Shown here: in pieces, positions 34,340 to 43,751 of the stretch
How positions within the stretch are numbered: position 1 is the stretch's first letter
Layout of the letters: every line of letters starts with the position of its first letter
Assembly (NCBI GenBank): GCA_001931535.1
Contig: CP016211.1
Location: forward strand, 6,431,573 to 6,495,572
Reading direction: 5' to 3'
DNA length: 64,000 nucleotides
From: Minicystis rosea
Lineage (GTDB): Bacteria > Myxococcota_A > Polyangia > Polyangiales > Polyangiaceae
Position numbers and translations under genes: made by a program
Notes under the pieces: generated by a model
The model's database searches: none
What the model saw: the letters and a program-made list of their open reading frames with translations, nothing else
Told to the model about the DNA's origin: nothing

Positions 34340-35404
34340 TCACTCTTCGCGCTGCCGCATCCCCAGCAGCCGGTGCGTCGTCACGAGGTCGTCCGCACCC
34401 GAAATGAACTCCTGAAGGAGTTGGGTGAGCGGCATATTTCCCCATGAAATAGCGCGCTTGACCAAATAGGGCACCGGGCTGTGGGGCTCTGTACGCAGGA
34501 GGAAATCCGACGCCTCGACGAGGCGTTGATAGGCCTCGGCACGGCTCGTGATGGGGCCGCCGAACGATCCGCCCGTGGCCACCGGTGCCGTGCCCCCCTG
34601 AATGCCTGTCCCGTCCGTCGTTCGGTCCCCGTCCGATCCCACAGCGGTGCTCCCTTCGGCCTCGACCCTGCCCCCAGTCGCCTCCAACACGTCGGCGGCG
34701 AGCGCCTGCATGGCGCGCAGCGTGTCTTCGGTGCGGCGCGGAGGGCGCGCGCCTTTCATGTGCGTGTCGATGACGTCGCCGATCGTCTTCACGGCCGCGA
34801 GCGCGGCGCGAATCTCGGCGTGCACGGCGGCCCAACGCGACGAGCCCACGAGCGACATGCGCGCGAGCAGACCTTCGCGCGTGGGCGCCGACGGGTCCTC
34901 CGCGTTCTCGCCCGAGCCGGCGCGCTCCCACTCGCCGAACGTGATCGACGTGCGATCGTCGCCCATCTTCGCCAGGCGGAGCCGCCGCGACAACGCTTCG
35001 TCGAGCCAATCGACGAGGCGCGCGCGCGGCTCGTCGTCGCCGTCGTCGAGCTCGGGGAAGAGCGTCTCCCAGAAGCGATCGAGCATCCCCGCGACGAGCT
35101 CGAGCCCGCGCATGGTGCCGGCGACGCCGTGGAGATGAGCCCAGGCTTCGGCGAGCCAAGCGGCGATCTGTAGATCCTTGGTGCGACGCTCGAGCGCCTC
35201 GTTGGAGAGCGAGACGACCGCGTTCCAGTCGGCGACCTTGAGCGGGCGCGTCCACACGCCCTGCGGAATGGAGGCGTCGTCTTCGCGGCGCGCTTCGCGG
35301 AGCTTCTCGTACGTGCCCTCGTGACGGAGCGACTCCCCCGCTGGAGCCTCGGCCGAGATGGGCGCGAGGAGCCTTTCGATGTCCGTTTGCGTAGGGGCAG
35401 GCAT
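34340..35404 (-). CDS. tssA: T6SS assembly protein TssA (ImpA N-terminal domain)
   Basis: A 354-residue TssA. The ImpA_N domain (about 10-130) is evident: RLLAPISAEAPAGESLRHEG, DWNAVVSLSNEALERRTKDL, QIAAWLAEAWAHLHGVAGTM and FWETLFPELDDGDDE. A Gly/Thr-rich linker at about 255-285 leads to a C-terminal helical domain (EAYQRLVEASDFLLRTEPHS, SPVPYLVKRAISWGNMPLTQ). This organisation fits the short TssA class that caps or primes the sheath at the baseplate. It lies 22 bp downstream of tssM. Confidence 0.9.
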   Translation of the reverse strand: MPAPTQTDIERLLAPISAEAPAGESLRHEGTYEKLREARREDDASIPQGVWTRPLKVADWNAVVSLSNEALERRTKDLQIAAWLAEAWAHLHGVAGTMRGLELVAGMLDRFWETLFPELDDGDDEPRARLVDWLDEALSRRLRLAKMGDDRTSITFGEWERAGSGENAEDPSAPTREGLLARMSLVGSSRWAAVHAEIRAALAAVKTIGDVIDTHMKGARPPRRTEDTLRAMQALAADVLEATGGRVEAEGSTAVGSDGDRTTDGTGIQGGTAPVATGGSFGGPITSRAEAYQRLVEASDFLLRTEPHSPVPYLVKRAISWGNMPLTQLLQEFISGADDLVTTHRLLGMRQREE

Positions 35405-35426
35405 GGTCGTCTTCTCTCCTCGGCGA

Positions 35427-38400
35427 TCAGCGAGCGGACTTGTCGATCGCCTCGAAGTACACCGGCGCTCGAGTGGGGAAATCGGGGTAGCGGAGGGCCG
35501 CGGTCTTGTCCTTCGCGGTGCTCGTGAGCGTGAGGCGGATGAACACGCGGGCCGTGCCCGAGTCGATGCCCACGCGATCGACGAAGCCGCCCTGCGGATC
35601 GGGGATGGTTCGCACGTTGAACACGAGCAGCGTCGATCCCTCGGCGCGGCTCTCGTTGTCGCGCAGCGTGGTCTGGTGGCCGGCGATCATGCGGAGCAGC
35701 GCCCAGAGGCCGCGCTCCTCGAACGTCACGAGCCGGTCCACCACCGCGACGCGCGCCGCCTGCGAGGACGACGGCATGTCGGGGCTGTTCTTGGCCCAGC
35801 GGAGCTGCACGCGCACCGGATCGTCGATGTGCCAGCGCGTGGTGAGCTTGGTGCCGCCGAGGACGAGGCGCTCCTCGGCGACGCGGAAGCTCCAGTCGGC
35901 GATCTCGTTGCCCGCCAGCTCGCGCGCGGCGTTCACGCGGAACTCGACGCGCGCATCCATCGCGCCGTCGCCCGACTCGGTCTGCGCCCAGAGCGGCGCG
36001 AGGAAGAGGTTCGCCTCCTCCACCTTGTCGAGGAAGCGCACGAGGTCCTTGGACGAGCTGTCCTTGCGCTCCGAGAGCACGCCGCGATAGCGCTTGCGGA
36101 AATCGCTGGCGCTCAAGAGGAACGAGCGTACCGCCTCGGGCGTGGCGTCCTCGGCGCGCTCGTTCTTGGAGAATGGGAAGCGGTCCGCGAGCGAGCGGTT
36201 GAACTCGAGGCGCAGGCGCTCGTACCAGTCGCGCAGATCGTCGCGCGAGATGGAGAGACAGCGCTCGCGCAGGCGCTCGAAGAGAATGCGCCGCCGCTCG
36301 CCGAAGAAGTCGCGCCCGCGGGCCGTCGTCTTCTCGAGCGCGAGACACTTGTCGAGATCGGTGATGGCCGGCAGATCCGTGAGGATGAAGCGCTCCAGCG
36401 CGGTCACGCTGTTGCCCGCCTTCTTGGCTTCGTAGTCGCGGAGCGCGCCCACGATGCGATCCCAGCGGGTCACCTCGTTCACGTCCTGCGCGCCCACCTC
36501 GGGCGAGACCAGGACGGCGAGCACCGGCGCGCCCACGTCGCGCGAGAGCGTCTCGGCGCGCGTGCGTTGATCGACGACGTGCTCCGCGAGCGCGGCCGCA
36601 TCGTTCACTTGGAAGGCACGGTACGCGGGCGTGCCGTCGCCGTTCCACCAACTGAAGCTGCCGTGATAGAGGTTCTCCGCGTCGAGGCTGCGGTTCAACG
36701 CGCGGAGGACGCGGCCGCCTTGGGCGCGGGTCAGCGCGCGCACTTGATCACGCGACTCGTCGACGCGCGCGCGCCCGAGCTCGGCGATGATCTCGCGGAG
36801 CGGCGCGCCCGCGAGCGCGAAGTTCTGCCCGTCGGCCTGGAGCACGTGATAGGGCACGGGCCCCGCGCCCATCGTGCCGTTCTTGCGCGCCGCGCGGTTG
36901 TTGTTGAAGAGGGCGTGCAGCCACACCTGCACGCGCCGCTGCGCGAGGTCACGCACCTTGCCCTGGAGCGTCCGCGGGAATTTGTCGAATGGACCATCCG
37001 TGAGCATGGTCTCGTAGTCCTTGAGGATCTTGGCGACGCCCTTGAGCGTGTCGACGTCCCACTCGACCTGCGTCTCGGCGGGGATGCTGATGGCGACGGG
37101 CACCTCGCGCTGCCCCGTCGTGTCCTCGGAGCCCGTCATGTACGGCTGGCGGAGGATCGAGTCGATCGGCTCGCTGAGCGAGAGGATGTCGCCCGCGAGC
37201 TTCATCTCGAGGCGCTCGCCGCCCTGCTTGCGGGAGAGCACGGGGCCGAGCAGCGGATCGCGCGCGGCCCGCAGCTTGTTCTGCAGCTCGAGGAGCTTGC
37301 GCTTGGCGTCGTCGCGGAGCTGGCCCGAGACGTCGGGGCCAAGGAGGACGCGCAGCGCCTCCACGCGCTTGTAGAGGCCCTCCTGCTTCTCGGGAGCGGC
37401 GGGCACTTGATCGTTCGGCACCCACTTGAGGCCGTCGCGACCGACGTGCTCCTCCATGCTCTTGATGGCCCGCTGGAGCCGGCGCATCTGCTTCGTGGTG
37501 TACTCGGGGCTCGGATCTTCGAGCTCGCGGAAGCTCGTGAGCAGCTCCTCCAGATCGTCGGGCACCACGGGCCCGCTGCTCAACGCGTAGATGCGCTTGT
37601 GCAGCGAGCGGAAGACGTCGAGCGCGTCGGCCTGCGCCTGCGGGGCCAGCGCCCGCACGTCGAAGCGAAGCGCGCCATCCATCGGCTCGTTGATCGCGTC
37701 GGTGTAGTACTTGGCGTTGCTGAAGAACGTCTGGTTGAGCTTGTGCCGGAAGAGCGAGTCCGACAGATCGGCGATGGCCTGGATTTCCCGCTCGGAGGCG
37801 ATGCGCTTCTCGTGGGCGTCGACGATCTGGTTGTACCGCTCCACGTCGGCGGTGAACGCCTCGAGCCGGTGCAGCCACTCGTCGGCGCGCTCGAACTCGT
37901 GCGTGCGCTCGAGCGCCGCGGTGTTCTCGAGCTCGGGCGCGTCGGCGGGCGGCAAGTCGCCGGGCCGCACGGCGCCCGCGTCCTCGATGGTCTGGCGGAA
38001 CGCGGCGAAGACGACCTGATCGTAGCCGAGCGCGACGGCCTCGCGGACGCGCGTGTCGATCGGGCTCGCGAGCGAGGTGGGCGCCGCATAGGTGCGCAGG
38101 CGATCGCTGTTCATGCCCGCGAGCATGTCGAGCAGGCCCGAGGCGTACTTCCCCGTGTTGCGCTCGCCCGCGGTGATGTGCACGAGATCCGAGTTCAGGT
38201 GCTCGAGGAAGGGCAGCACCGTCGCCGTCCGCCGCTCGAGCGACGTCCACGCGAACGCGAGGAACGCGCCCCACACGAGGCCGATGATCACGGACACGAC
38301 CTGGAGCACGCGGATGGTGCGCACGCGGCGCTTCTCCGCTTCGGGGCTCGGCTGCGCCAGGTTCGACTCCGGCATGATCTTGCGCGTGAAGAGCTCCCAC

Positions 38401-39488
38401 GCGAAGAGGACCGGAGGCGGCGGCACCTCCAACGCGGGCACGCCGGCCACGACGGGGAGAGGCGGCGGCAGGGGCGCGCTGCGGCCCGTGAAATAGATGC
38501 CGCGCAGATCGGGCGGATCCCCCGAGGCCTTCTCGTGGAAGATGGGATCGACGAACGCTCGCAGCGCGTCCTCACAGGTCGCGAGATCGGCGGGAAAGAG
38601 GAAGTAGTTGCTCGGATCGGAGACCAGCGGCTCGGCGGCGAAGCGACGCTGCTGCTCGTCGCTGAGGGCGTCGCCGACGCTGGCGATGGCCTCGTCGACC
38701 CAATCCGCCGCCGGATCTTCGTTGTCGCGCTCGGGCCGCGACCAACCGAGGATGCGCTGGCGGCGCGGCTCCCCGACCTCGCGGCCCAACGCCGTGAAGC
38801 TCGGGAGACCGTCGCACTGCGTGACCACGAGGTACACCGGCACGCGCATGGCGAGCCCGCGTTGCACTTCGTCGATGCGCTTGCGCATCCGGCGCGCGTC
38901 TTCCGCGAGCTTCTCGCGTCCGGCCTCGTCGGTGAGCAGCGGTGACATCGGCACCGCGAGGACGATGCCGTCCACCGGTCGATCGGGGAACGCCTTCTTC
39001 AGCTCGGTGAGCACCGCCTGAAAGGCCTCGCCCCCCTGCCCTTTGCCATCCTCGTCGCGGAGCACGCGGCCCGCGACATCGACGGCGATCGCGCCTTCGA
39101 GACGGAACAGATTGCAAGGTGAAGCTGAGACCGCGTTCGGTGTCGGCGCGAAGGTGGTCTCGCGCGCGAGCTGCCGGAGCATGGTCGTCTTGCCGGCGCC
39201 CGCGGCGCCGACCACGAGTAGGCGTCGGCCCGTGTCGCGCGCCGGCTGCGTCGGGCCTGCAACCCAGGCCGCGAGGCGATCGGAGGCGCGCGTGCGGAGG
39301 GCGCCCTCCGCGGCGGCGAAGACCTCGCGCACCTTGCCGGGCATGTCCTCCACGCCTTCGGGGACACGCGGCACGCGCGCGCGGCGTGCGCGGATGACGA
39401 GCACGAGGATCACGACGAGCGCGACGATGATCAAGATCGCGGCGACGACGTAGACCCACGCGGGTATCGCGGCGAAAAGGGCCTTCAC
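35427..39488 (-). CDS. tssM: T6SS membrane-complex protein TssM (IcmF)
   Basis: At 1,353 residues it is somewhat longer than typical TssM. An N-terminal membrane helix (WVYVVAAILIIVALVVILVL) is followed by a cytoplasmic NTPase-like domain with Walker A GAAGAGKT (about residues 90-97) and IDVAGRVL-type region. A further membrane helix (VLQVVSVIIGLVWGAFLAFA, about 395-415) leads to the large periplasmic part (IcmF-related and C-terminal IcmF domains). TssM with TssL and TssJ spans the envelope. The ATG overlaps the tssL stop (ATGA). The longer antisense frame in this region is a shadow. Confidence 0.95.
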   Translation of the reverse strand: MKALFAAIPAWVYVVAAILIIVALVVILVLVIRARRARVPRVPEGVEDMPGKVREVFAAAEGALRTRASDRLAAWVAGPTQPARDTGRRLLVVGAAGAGKTTMLRQLARETTFAPTPNAVSASPCNLFRLEGAIAVDVAGRVLRDEDGKGQGGEAFQAVLTELKKAFPDRPVDGIVLAVPMSPLLTDEAGREKLAEDARRMRKRIDEVQRGLAMRVPVYLVVTQCDGLPSFTALGREVGEPRRQRILGWSRPERDNEDPAADWVDEAIASVGDALSDEQQRRFAAEPLVSDPSNYFLFPADLATCEDALRAFVDPIFHEKASGDPPDLRGIYFTGRSAPLPPPLPVVAGVPALEVPPPPVLFAWELFTRKIMPESNLAQPSPEAEKRRVRTIRVLQVVSVIIGLVWGAFLAFAWTSLERRTATVLPFLEHLNSDLVHITAGERNTGKYASGLLDMLAGMNSDRLRTYAAPTSLASPIDTRVREAVALGYDQVVFAAFRQTIEDAGAVRPGDLPPADAPELENTAALERTHEFERADEWLHRLEAFTADVERYNQIVDAHEKRIASEREIQAIADLSDSLFRHKLNQTFFSNAKYYTDAINEPMDGALRFDVRALAPQAQADALDVFRSLHKRIYALSSGPVVPDDLEELLTSFRELEDPSPEYTTKQMRRLQRAIKSMEEHVGRDGLKWVPNDQVPAAPEKQEGLYKRVEALRVLLGPDVSGQLRDDAKRKLLELQNKLRAARDPLLGPVLSRKQGGERLEMKLAGDILSLSEPIDSILRQPYMTGSEDTTGQREVPVAISIPAETQVEWDVDTLKGVAKILKDYETMLTDGPFDKFPRTLQGKVRDLAQRRVQVWLHALFNNNRAARKNGTMGAGPVPYHVLQADGQNFALAGAPLREIIAELGRARVDESRDQVRALTRAQGGRVLRALNRSLDAENLYHGSFSWWNGDGTPAYRAFQVNDAAALAEHVVDQRTRAETLSRDVGAPVLAVLVSPEVGAQDVNEVTRWDRIVGALRDYEAKKAGNSVTALERFILTDLPAITDLDKCLALEKTTARGRDFFGERRRILFERLRERCLSISRDDLRDWYERLRLEFNRSLADRFPFSKNERAEDATPEAVRSFLLSASDFRKRYRGVLSERKDSSSKDLVRFLDKVEEANLFLAPLWAQTESGDGAMDARVEFRVNAARELAGNEIADWSFRVAEERLVLGGTKLTTRWHIDDPVRVQLRWAKNSPDMPSSSQAARVAVVDRLVTFEERGLWALLRMIAGHQTTLRDNESRAEGSTLLVFNVRTIPDPQGGFVDRVGIDSGTARVFIRLTLTSTAKDKTAALRYPDFPTRAPVYFEAIDKSAR

Positions 39489-40390
39489 GGCGTACCTCCG
39501 TCGGACGGCTGAGGCTCGGGCGGGCGTTCGTTCTTGTCCGGCGGCGCGGCGCTGCTCTCCGCGCTGGCCTTGGCCGCGGCCTCCTTGGCCTCGCGCTGCG
39601 CGCGCTCGCTCTTCTCGCGCACCTCGGTGGCGACCTTGCGCTGAGCCTCGATCTGGTCGAGCTTGTCGCGGACGTCGCTCGTTCGGTAGTACCAGAGCGC
39701 GTGCCCGAGCAGCAGCATGCCGAGGAGCACGCCGAGCAGCGGGAGGATGCCCTCACGCAGGTTGGTGAGGCCGCGCCGCGGCTCCTTGTCGCGGACTCCA
39801 TGCGTCGCGTCCGGGCAAAGCTCGGCGGCCGGCGCAGCGCTCCGCGGATCCACGCGCCGGATCTCCCGCACCAGATCACGCCGGAAGCGCTCCGGCTCGG
39901 TCGACTGCGGATCGAAGCGATAGCGCCCGCGGAAGCCGAGCGAGAGCGCGGCCAGGTAGACGTTGAGCAGATCGGCCGAGACCGAGATGCGGTTCTTGAA
40001 GATCTCCTCGAGGCGATCGAACACGCGCTCACCCGCGATGTGCGTGCCGAAGCGCGACTCCGCTTCGAGCGGGCGGCGCGACCAGGGATCGCGACCAGGC
40101 CAATCGATGTGGAGGAACACCTCGTCGGCCATGGCCACCATGACGTAGTGGGCCTCGTCGAGCTCGGCGAGCTCGTGCTCTCCGAGGCGCTCCTTCGCCT
40201 CCGCGCCCTGGCGCGCGAGCACGTTGAGGAGGCGTTGCTTCACGGCTTCGTGCTGCGGCGGCTCCGGCCCGGAGAGCGCGCGCGCGCTCCGCACCACCTC
40301 GGCATAAAGCTCGCGGAACGCGTCGAGCAACCGAGGCGCGCCCGCGATGTGCGGCGACGATGTCGGGTTCGACGGCTCGGCTTCGGACAT
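39485..40390 (-). CDS. tssL: T6SS membrane-complex protein TssL (DotU/IcmH family)
   Basis: A 301-residue TssL. The cytoplasmic DotU domain shows LLDAFRELYAEVVRSARAL, DEAHYVMVAMADEVFLHIDW, ESRFGTHIAGERVFDRL and NVYLAALSLGFRGRYRFDP. A single membrane helix (ILPLLGVLLGMLLLGHALWY, about 213-235) is followed by a 66-residue Lys/Glu/Ala-rich, probably coiled, periplasmic tail. No OmpA-like peptidoglycan-binding domain is fused, so wall anchoring must come from another protein. The 3D-domain protein upstream in the cluster or the LysM proteins are candidates. Confidence 0.93.
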   Translation of the reverse strand: MSEAEPSNPTSSPHIAGAPRLLDAFRELYAEVVRSARALSGPEPPQHEAVKQRLLNVLARQGAEAKERLGEHELAELDEAHYVMVAMADEVFLHIDWPGRDPWSRRPLEAESRFGTHIAGERVFDRLEEIFKNRISVSADLLNVYLAALSLGFRGRYRFDPQSTEPERFRRDLVREIRRVDPRSAAPAAELCPDATHGVRDKEPRRGLTNLREGILPLLGVLLGMLLLGHALWYYRTSDVRDKLDQIEAQRKVATEVREKSERAQREAKEAAAKASAESSAAPPDKNERPPEPQPSDGGTP

Positions 40391-40429
40391 GGCGCGACTC
40401 TCCCCCAGCGATCTTTCCCGGGCGGCCGA

Positions 40430-41833
40430 TCAGGCCTGCTCCGTGCGCTCCTTGACGTAGAGCACCACTTCGATCGGACGATTGTCCTCCGAGCCCGGAG
40501 CCGGATTGAAGACCACCATCGGCTCGTCGTTCAGGAAGAAGCGCCGCAATCCTTTGAGCTCGAACAATGCCTCGTCGCTCGTCGGGACGAGATCGTCTTT
40601 GCGCAGCGTCCGCTCCCGCTCCACGCCGAGCGCGCGGCTCGCCTGGAGCTCGCGCGCCACGCGGAGCGGCCCCACGATGGCGCTCTCGAGCCACCGCTTG
40701 GCGGAGCCGGGCTCGCCGTCGCGCGGCTCGCGCACCGCGAGGACCACCACCCGATCGGCCCAGTCCGACGCGAAATCGAGCCGGTAGACGCCCTCCACCA
40801 GATCGAACGCGAAGGCCTTGAACGACTGCTGGATGCCCTCGCGGATGTAGCGCTGAATGCACGCCTCCATCTCCGCGAACACGCTCTCCAGATCGTCGTG
40901 CTGGTAGGTCGGCGGCCGGATGGGCACGGGCGAGAGCGCCAGCGGCGCGAGGTGACCGATGACCGCGGACAGCCCGAGATAGAGCGCGTACGGGTGCGCC
41001 GTGCGAGTGAAGAGCGCGCCCTCGAGCGGCGGGAGCGCCGCCGTGAGGTGATAGAGCTGCCGGCGCGTCTCGGCGATGTCGGCAGCATCGGTGTTCTCGG
41101 AGAGCACGAAGATCCGCTCGCCCAAACGGTTCGCCAGGTTGCGGATGCTCTCCACCACGCGCGAGCAGAGCGCGAACAGCGGCGCGCGATCGGAGACCAC
41201 GAGCAGCGGCGGCATGTACTCGCCGCGCGCGAACGCGTCACCGTCGAGGAGGAGTTGAGCCAGACGGATCCACACCGAGTCGGGCGGCGGCTCCACGTCG
41301 ACCACGATGCGCACGTTGGGCACCAAACGATGGACCTCGAGATCCGCCTCGCCGGTGGTGTCGTCGGTCACGCGGTCACCGTCGCGCGGCATGAGGTAGC
41401 GCGGATCGTCCCCTGCCGCGGCGCGGCCCGGGTGCTCGTTGGGCACCGAAAGATAGACGTCGAACGTCTCCACGCGCCCGCGGCGCGTCGGCCCCGTGAG
41501 CTTCTTGCGCAGCTCCGCGGGATCGAGCGCCGTGGAGATGGGCCGCGCCGTGCGGATCACCGTGCGATCGGGGAGCACCGCCTCCACGTTCACGCTGAGC
41601 ACGCCGGCGGAGAGGCTCGCCGCGTCGATGTCGAGCGAGACCACGCCGTAGTGATGGGGCGCGAGCACGTCGAGGTGATAGTCGAGCAGGCGCTCGTAGC
41701 GCCGCACGGACTCCTGGAAGTGCTGCGGCGCGAGCGGCATGCCGTCATACCAACGCACCGCATCGGCGACGACGATCTCGCGCTTGGGTCGAGGCTTGAG
41801 GCGGTTTTCGGGTCGGGTCCGAGCCATCGTCAA
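40430..41833 (-). CDS. tssK: T6SS baseplate-membrane connector TssK
   Basis: A 467-residue TssK (ImpJ/VasE). Conserved stretches include VRWYDGMPLAPQHFQESVRR, YHLDVLAPHHYGVVSLDID, LVPNVRIVVDVEPPP, LSENTDAADIAETRRQLYHL, and the C-terminal LKGLRRFFLNDEPMVVFNP. TssK links the baseplate to the TssL/TssM cytoplasmic domains. A GGAG site 9 nt before the ATG supports the start. It is 10 bp downstream of tssJ and 39 bp upstream of tssL. Confidence 0.95.
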   Translation of the reverse strand: MTMARTRPENRLKPRPKREIVVADAVRWYDGMPLAPQHFQESVRRYERLLDYHLDVLAPHHYGVVSLDIDAASLSAGVLSVNVEAVLPDRTVIRTARPISTALDPAELRKKLTGPTRRGRVETFDVYLSVPNEHPGRAAAGDDPRYLMPRDGDRVTDDTTGEADLEVHRLVPNVRIVVDVEPPPDSVWIRLAQLLLDGDAFARGEYMPPLLVVSDRAPLFALCSRVVESIRNLANRLGERIFVLSENTDAADIAETRRQLYHLTAALPPLEGALFTRTAHPYALYLGLSAVIGHLAPLALSPVPIRPPTYQHDDLESVFAEMEACIQRYIREGIQQSFKAFAFDLVEGVYRLDFASDWADRVVVLAVREPRDGEPGSAKRWLESAIVGPLRVARELQASRALGVERERTLRKDDLVPTSDEALFELKGLRRFFLNDEPMVVFNPAPGSEDNRPIEVVLYVKERTEQA

Positions 41834-41843
41834 TCGCTCCGCG

Positions 41844-42329
41844 TCACGGCTCTCGGTCGTCGATCGGGCGGACCGTGACGTCCTCGTCCCCGAGCTCGAT
41901 CCTGAGCTTCTTCATGGGCGCGAGCCTAATGCGATGATCGCCCGGCGCGCGGTAGTTGGCAAAGATCAGAGCAGCCACGGAACTCCCATCCACCTCGATG
42001 ACGACGGGCGGCGGTGGGTGCCCGGGCACGTATTCCCACTCCCACTCGGTGAAGCGCATCCCGCTGGGATCGTCGCGGTGGAGCTGCTCGCGCTGGTCGA
42101 ACCACTGCTTGGCGTTGAGCTTCAGCACGTTCTCGAGAAACTTCGGATCGCGCACCGCCACGAACGACACCCCCACCGGGGAGTTCTGGTTCGCACGCGG
42201 CGTGAGCGACACCTCGATCTGAAGGCGCACCGTCGCCGGCGTGCTGCTGCAGCTCGTCGCCGTGGATAGCGCGATCGCTGCAAGCAGCGCCGTGAGGATC
42301 CCTCGCCTCGCGCGCGTCGGTTGCATCAT
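41844..42329 (-). CDS. tssJ: T6SS outer-membrane lipoprotein TssJ
   Basis: About 161 residues from the double ATG at 42329/42326. An N-terminal lipoprotein signal (GILTALLAAIALSTATSC) has a weak lipobox. The mature part fits TssJ (SciN/VasD): VRLQIEVSLTPRANQNSPVG, FVAVRDPKFLEN (TssJ has 'VRVYQLKD' here), LHRDDPSGMRFTEW and ANYRAPGDHRIRLAPMKKLR. TssJ anchors TssM at the outer membrane. Position directly upstream of tssK is typical of T6SS clusters. The upstream extension of the frame is not credible. Confidence 0.85.
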   Translation of the reverse strand: MMQPTRARRGILTALLAAIALSTATSCSSTPATVRLQIEVSLTPRANQNSPVGVSFVAVRDPKFLENVLKLNAKQWFDQREQLHRDDPSGMRFTEWEWEYVPGHPPPPVVIEVDGSSVAALIFANYRAPGDHRIRLAPMKKLRIELGDEDVTVRPIDDREP

Positions 42330-42403
42330 ATCAGTGTGAGCGTATCCCGACCCGCGGGTCCTGGCACAGAAAAGCCCATCACATTGTTTCTCCACGCGCC
42401 TGT

Positions 42404-43555
42404 TCATCGCTTGCTCGTGCCGACACACCGCGCGTTCCCGCCGTAGACGTGGACGCCTCGGTGAGATGGGAACAGCGCTTCCCAGACGTGCCTCGTCTGC
42501 TCGTCCCCCGCGAAGATGTCGACGCGCAACCCCTTGATGCGGATCCCCTGATCCTCCGCAACGAAGCACCCATCGTGCACCTCGCCGTCCCCTCGTGGCA
42601 AGCCCGCGAACTCGGGGATGTAGATGCGCGTCCCCAATGGGATCACCGTCGGATCGACGGCCACCGTCGACAGGGGCGTGATCGGTCTCCCCGTCGCCCC
42701 GCGCCCATTCGGGAAGCGCTTCGGATCGAGCGCTTCGTAACAGATGTTCTGTCCCGTGCGCGGGCAAATCTCGGCGCACGCACAGCTCCGCTTCGCGAAG
42801 CTCACCGTCCGGCCCGAGGCGAGACGCCCACTGCCCTGCACGCAGAGCCTGTCGTGGAACGCGCGCGACACCATCGCGACACGCTCGCATCGCGCATCGA
42901 AGAGCGGAGTATCCGCGTCGCCGCCATGCTCGACGGGGAAGTCGTAATAGGTGTTGGCAAACGTCGCCGCCGGCCCCAGCGGCACCTGCGCAGCGGCGCT
43001 CGCGTCCTCTCTTGCGCGCACCGCGCCCGGTAGAGGCCGCCACGCCTCCTCTCGATCCGAAGGCCGCATGGCCCCGCGATCCAAAGGCTTCCACGCCTCC
43101 TCTCGATCCGAAGGCCGCATGACCCCGCGATCCAAAGGCCGCCATGCCTCCCCTCGATCAACTCGATCAAGAGGAGGAGCCGGCGAGCCCGACGCGACGC
43201 CTTCGATAAGCAACACGCGCTCGCCCCGCGGCACGACATCGCTTTCAGCGGCGCGCGCGCTTCGATCGCTGGACGGAAGCGCAGCCGCCGCACCGCGCTC
43301 CATCGGCGGTGTCGCCCACGTGGGCGCCAACGTGGTGTCCGCCGTCGCGGAGGCTCGTGACGAAGCCGTCGGCCTCGCAGCCCACGACGGTCGCGGAGGC
43401 TCGGGCGACGGCGGCTCCGGCGCAGCCGAGCTCGGCGCGGGCGGGAGCGGCCGCGGCGGAGCATCGCTGGGAGACCCGCGATGCTCGTTGGCGAGCGCGG
43501 TCACGCACGCTGCTCCGGAGATGCACAAGGCGCTGAGCCAATCGAACGGGCGCAT
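42404..43555 (-). CDS. Secreted 3D-domain (DPBB fold) cell-wall protein
   Basis: A 383-residue protein with an N-terminal signal (about residues 1-22, ending in VTALA), a long Pro/Ala/Ser-rich region and a 17-residue tandem repeat (EAWRPLDRGVMRPSDRE, two and a half copies around residues 135-175). The C-terminus has a 3D domain (about 295-365), with its three Asp residues in STVAVDPTVIPLGTRIYIP, FVAEDQGIRIKG and RVDIF. This is the double-psi barrel found in MltA-type lytic transglycosylases. Six Cys residues (CAC, CEIC-type) suggest disulfides. It lies between the CHAT gene and tssJ, and could open or bind peptidoglycan for T6SS assembly. Confidence 0.72.
   Translation of the reverse strand: MRPFDWLSALCISGAACVTALANEHRGSPSDAPPRPLPPAPSSAAPEPPSPEPPRPSWAARPTASSRASATADTTLAPTWATPPMERGAAAALPSSDRSARAAESDVVPRGERVLLIEGVASGSPAPPLDRVDRGEAWRPLDRGVMRPSDREEAWKPLDRGAMRPSDREEAWRPLPGAVRAREDASAAAQVPLGPAATFANTYYDFPVEHGGDADTPLFDARCERVAMVSRAFHDRLCVQGSGRLASGRTVSFAKRSCACAEICPRTGQNICYEALDPKRFPNGRGATGRPITPLSTVAVDPTVIPLGTRIYIPEFAGLPRGDGEVHDGCFVAEDQGIRIKGLRVDIFAGDEQTRHVWEALFPSHRGVHVYGGNARCVGTSKR
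43041..43160 (-). repeat. 51-bp coding tandem repeat in the 3D-domain gene
   Basis: Two near-identical 51-bp units start at 43041 and 43092, and a partial third starts at 43143. They encode EAW(R/K)PLDRG(V/A)MRPSDRE. The near identity of the units suggests recent slippage. Confidence 0.7.
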
Positions 43556-43751
43556 GGGGCGAGAGCCTCACTCGTCGCGGCGAAGACGGATCACACTCTT
43601 TCACCGGATCGGATGAATCCCGATCGGATCGCGAGCATGCGCGCACGCCGTTGTTTTCGGATCGGCAATGCGACCCGCGAATCATACCGGAGCCCGGATC
43701 ACGCCGGACAAGAACTCGGTACGTAGTTCGTGGGCCTGAACACGCGGTGCG

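Noticed and set aside
35358..38945. A 1,195-codon plus-strand frame opposite tssM
   Set aside because: Antisense shadow of tssM, rich in Arg, Glu, His and Val without a fold or motif.
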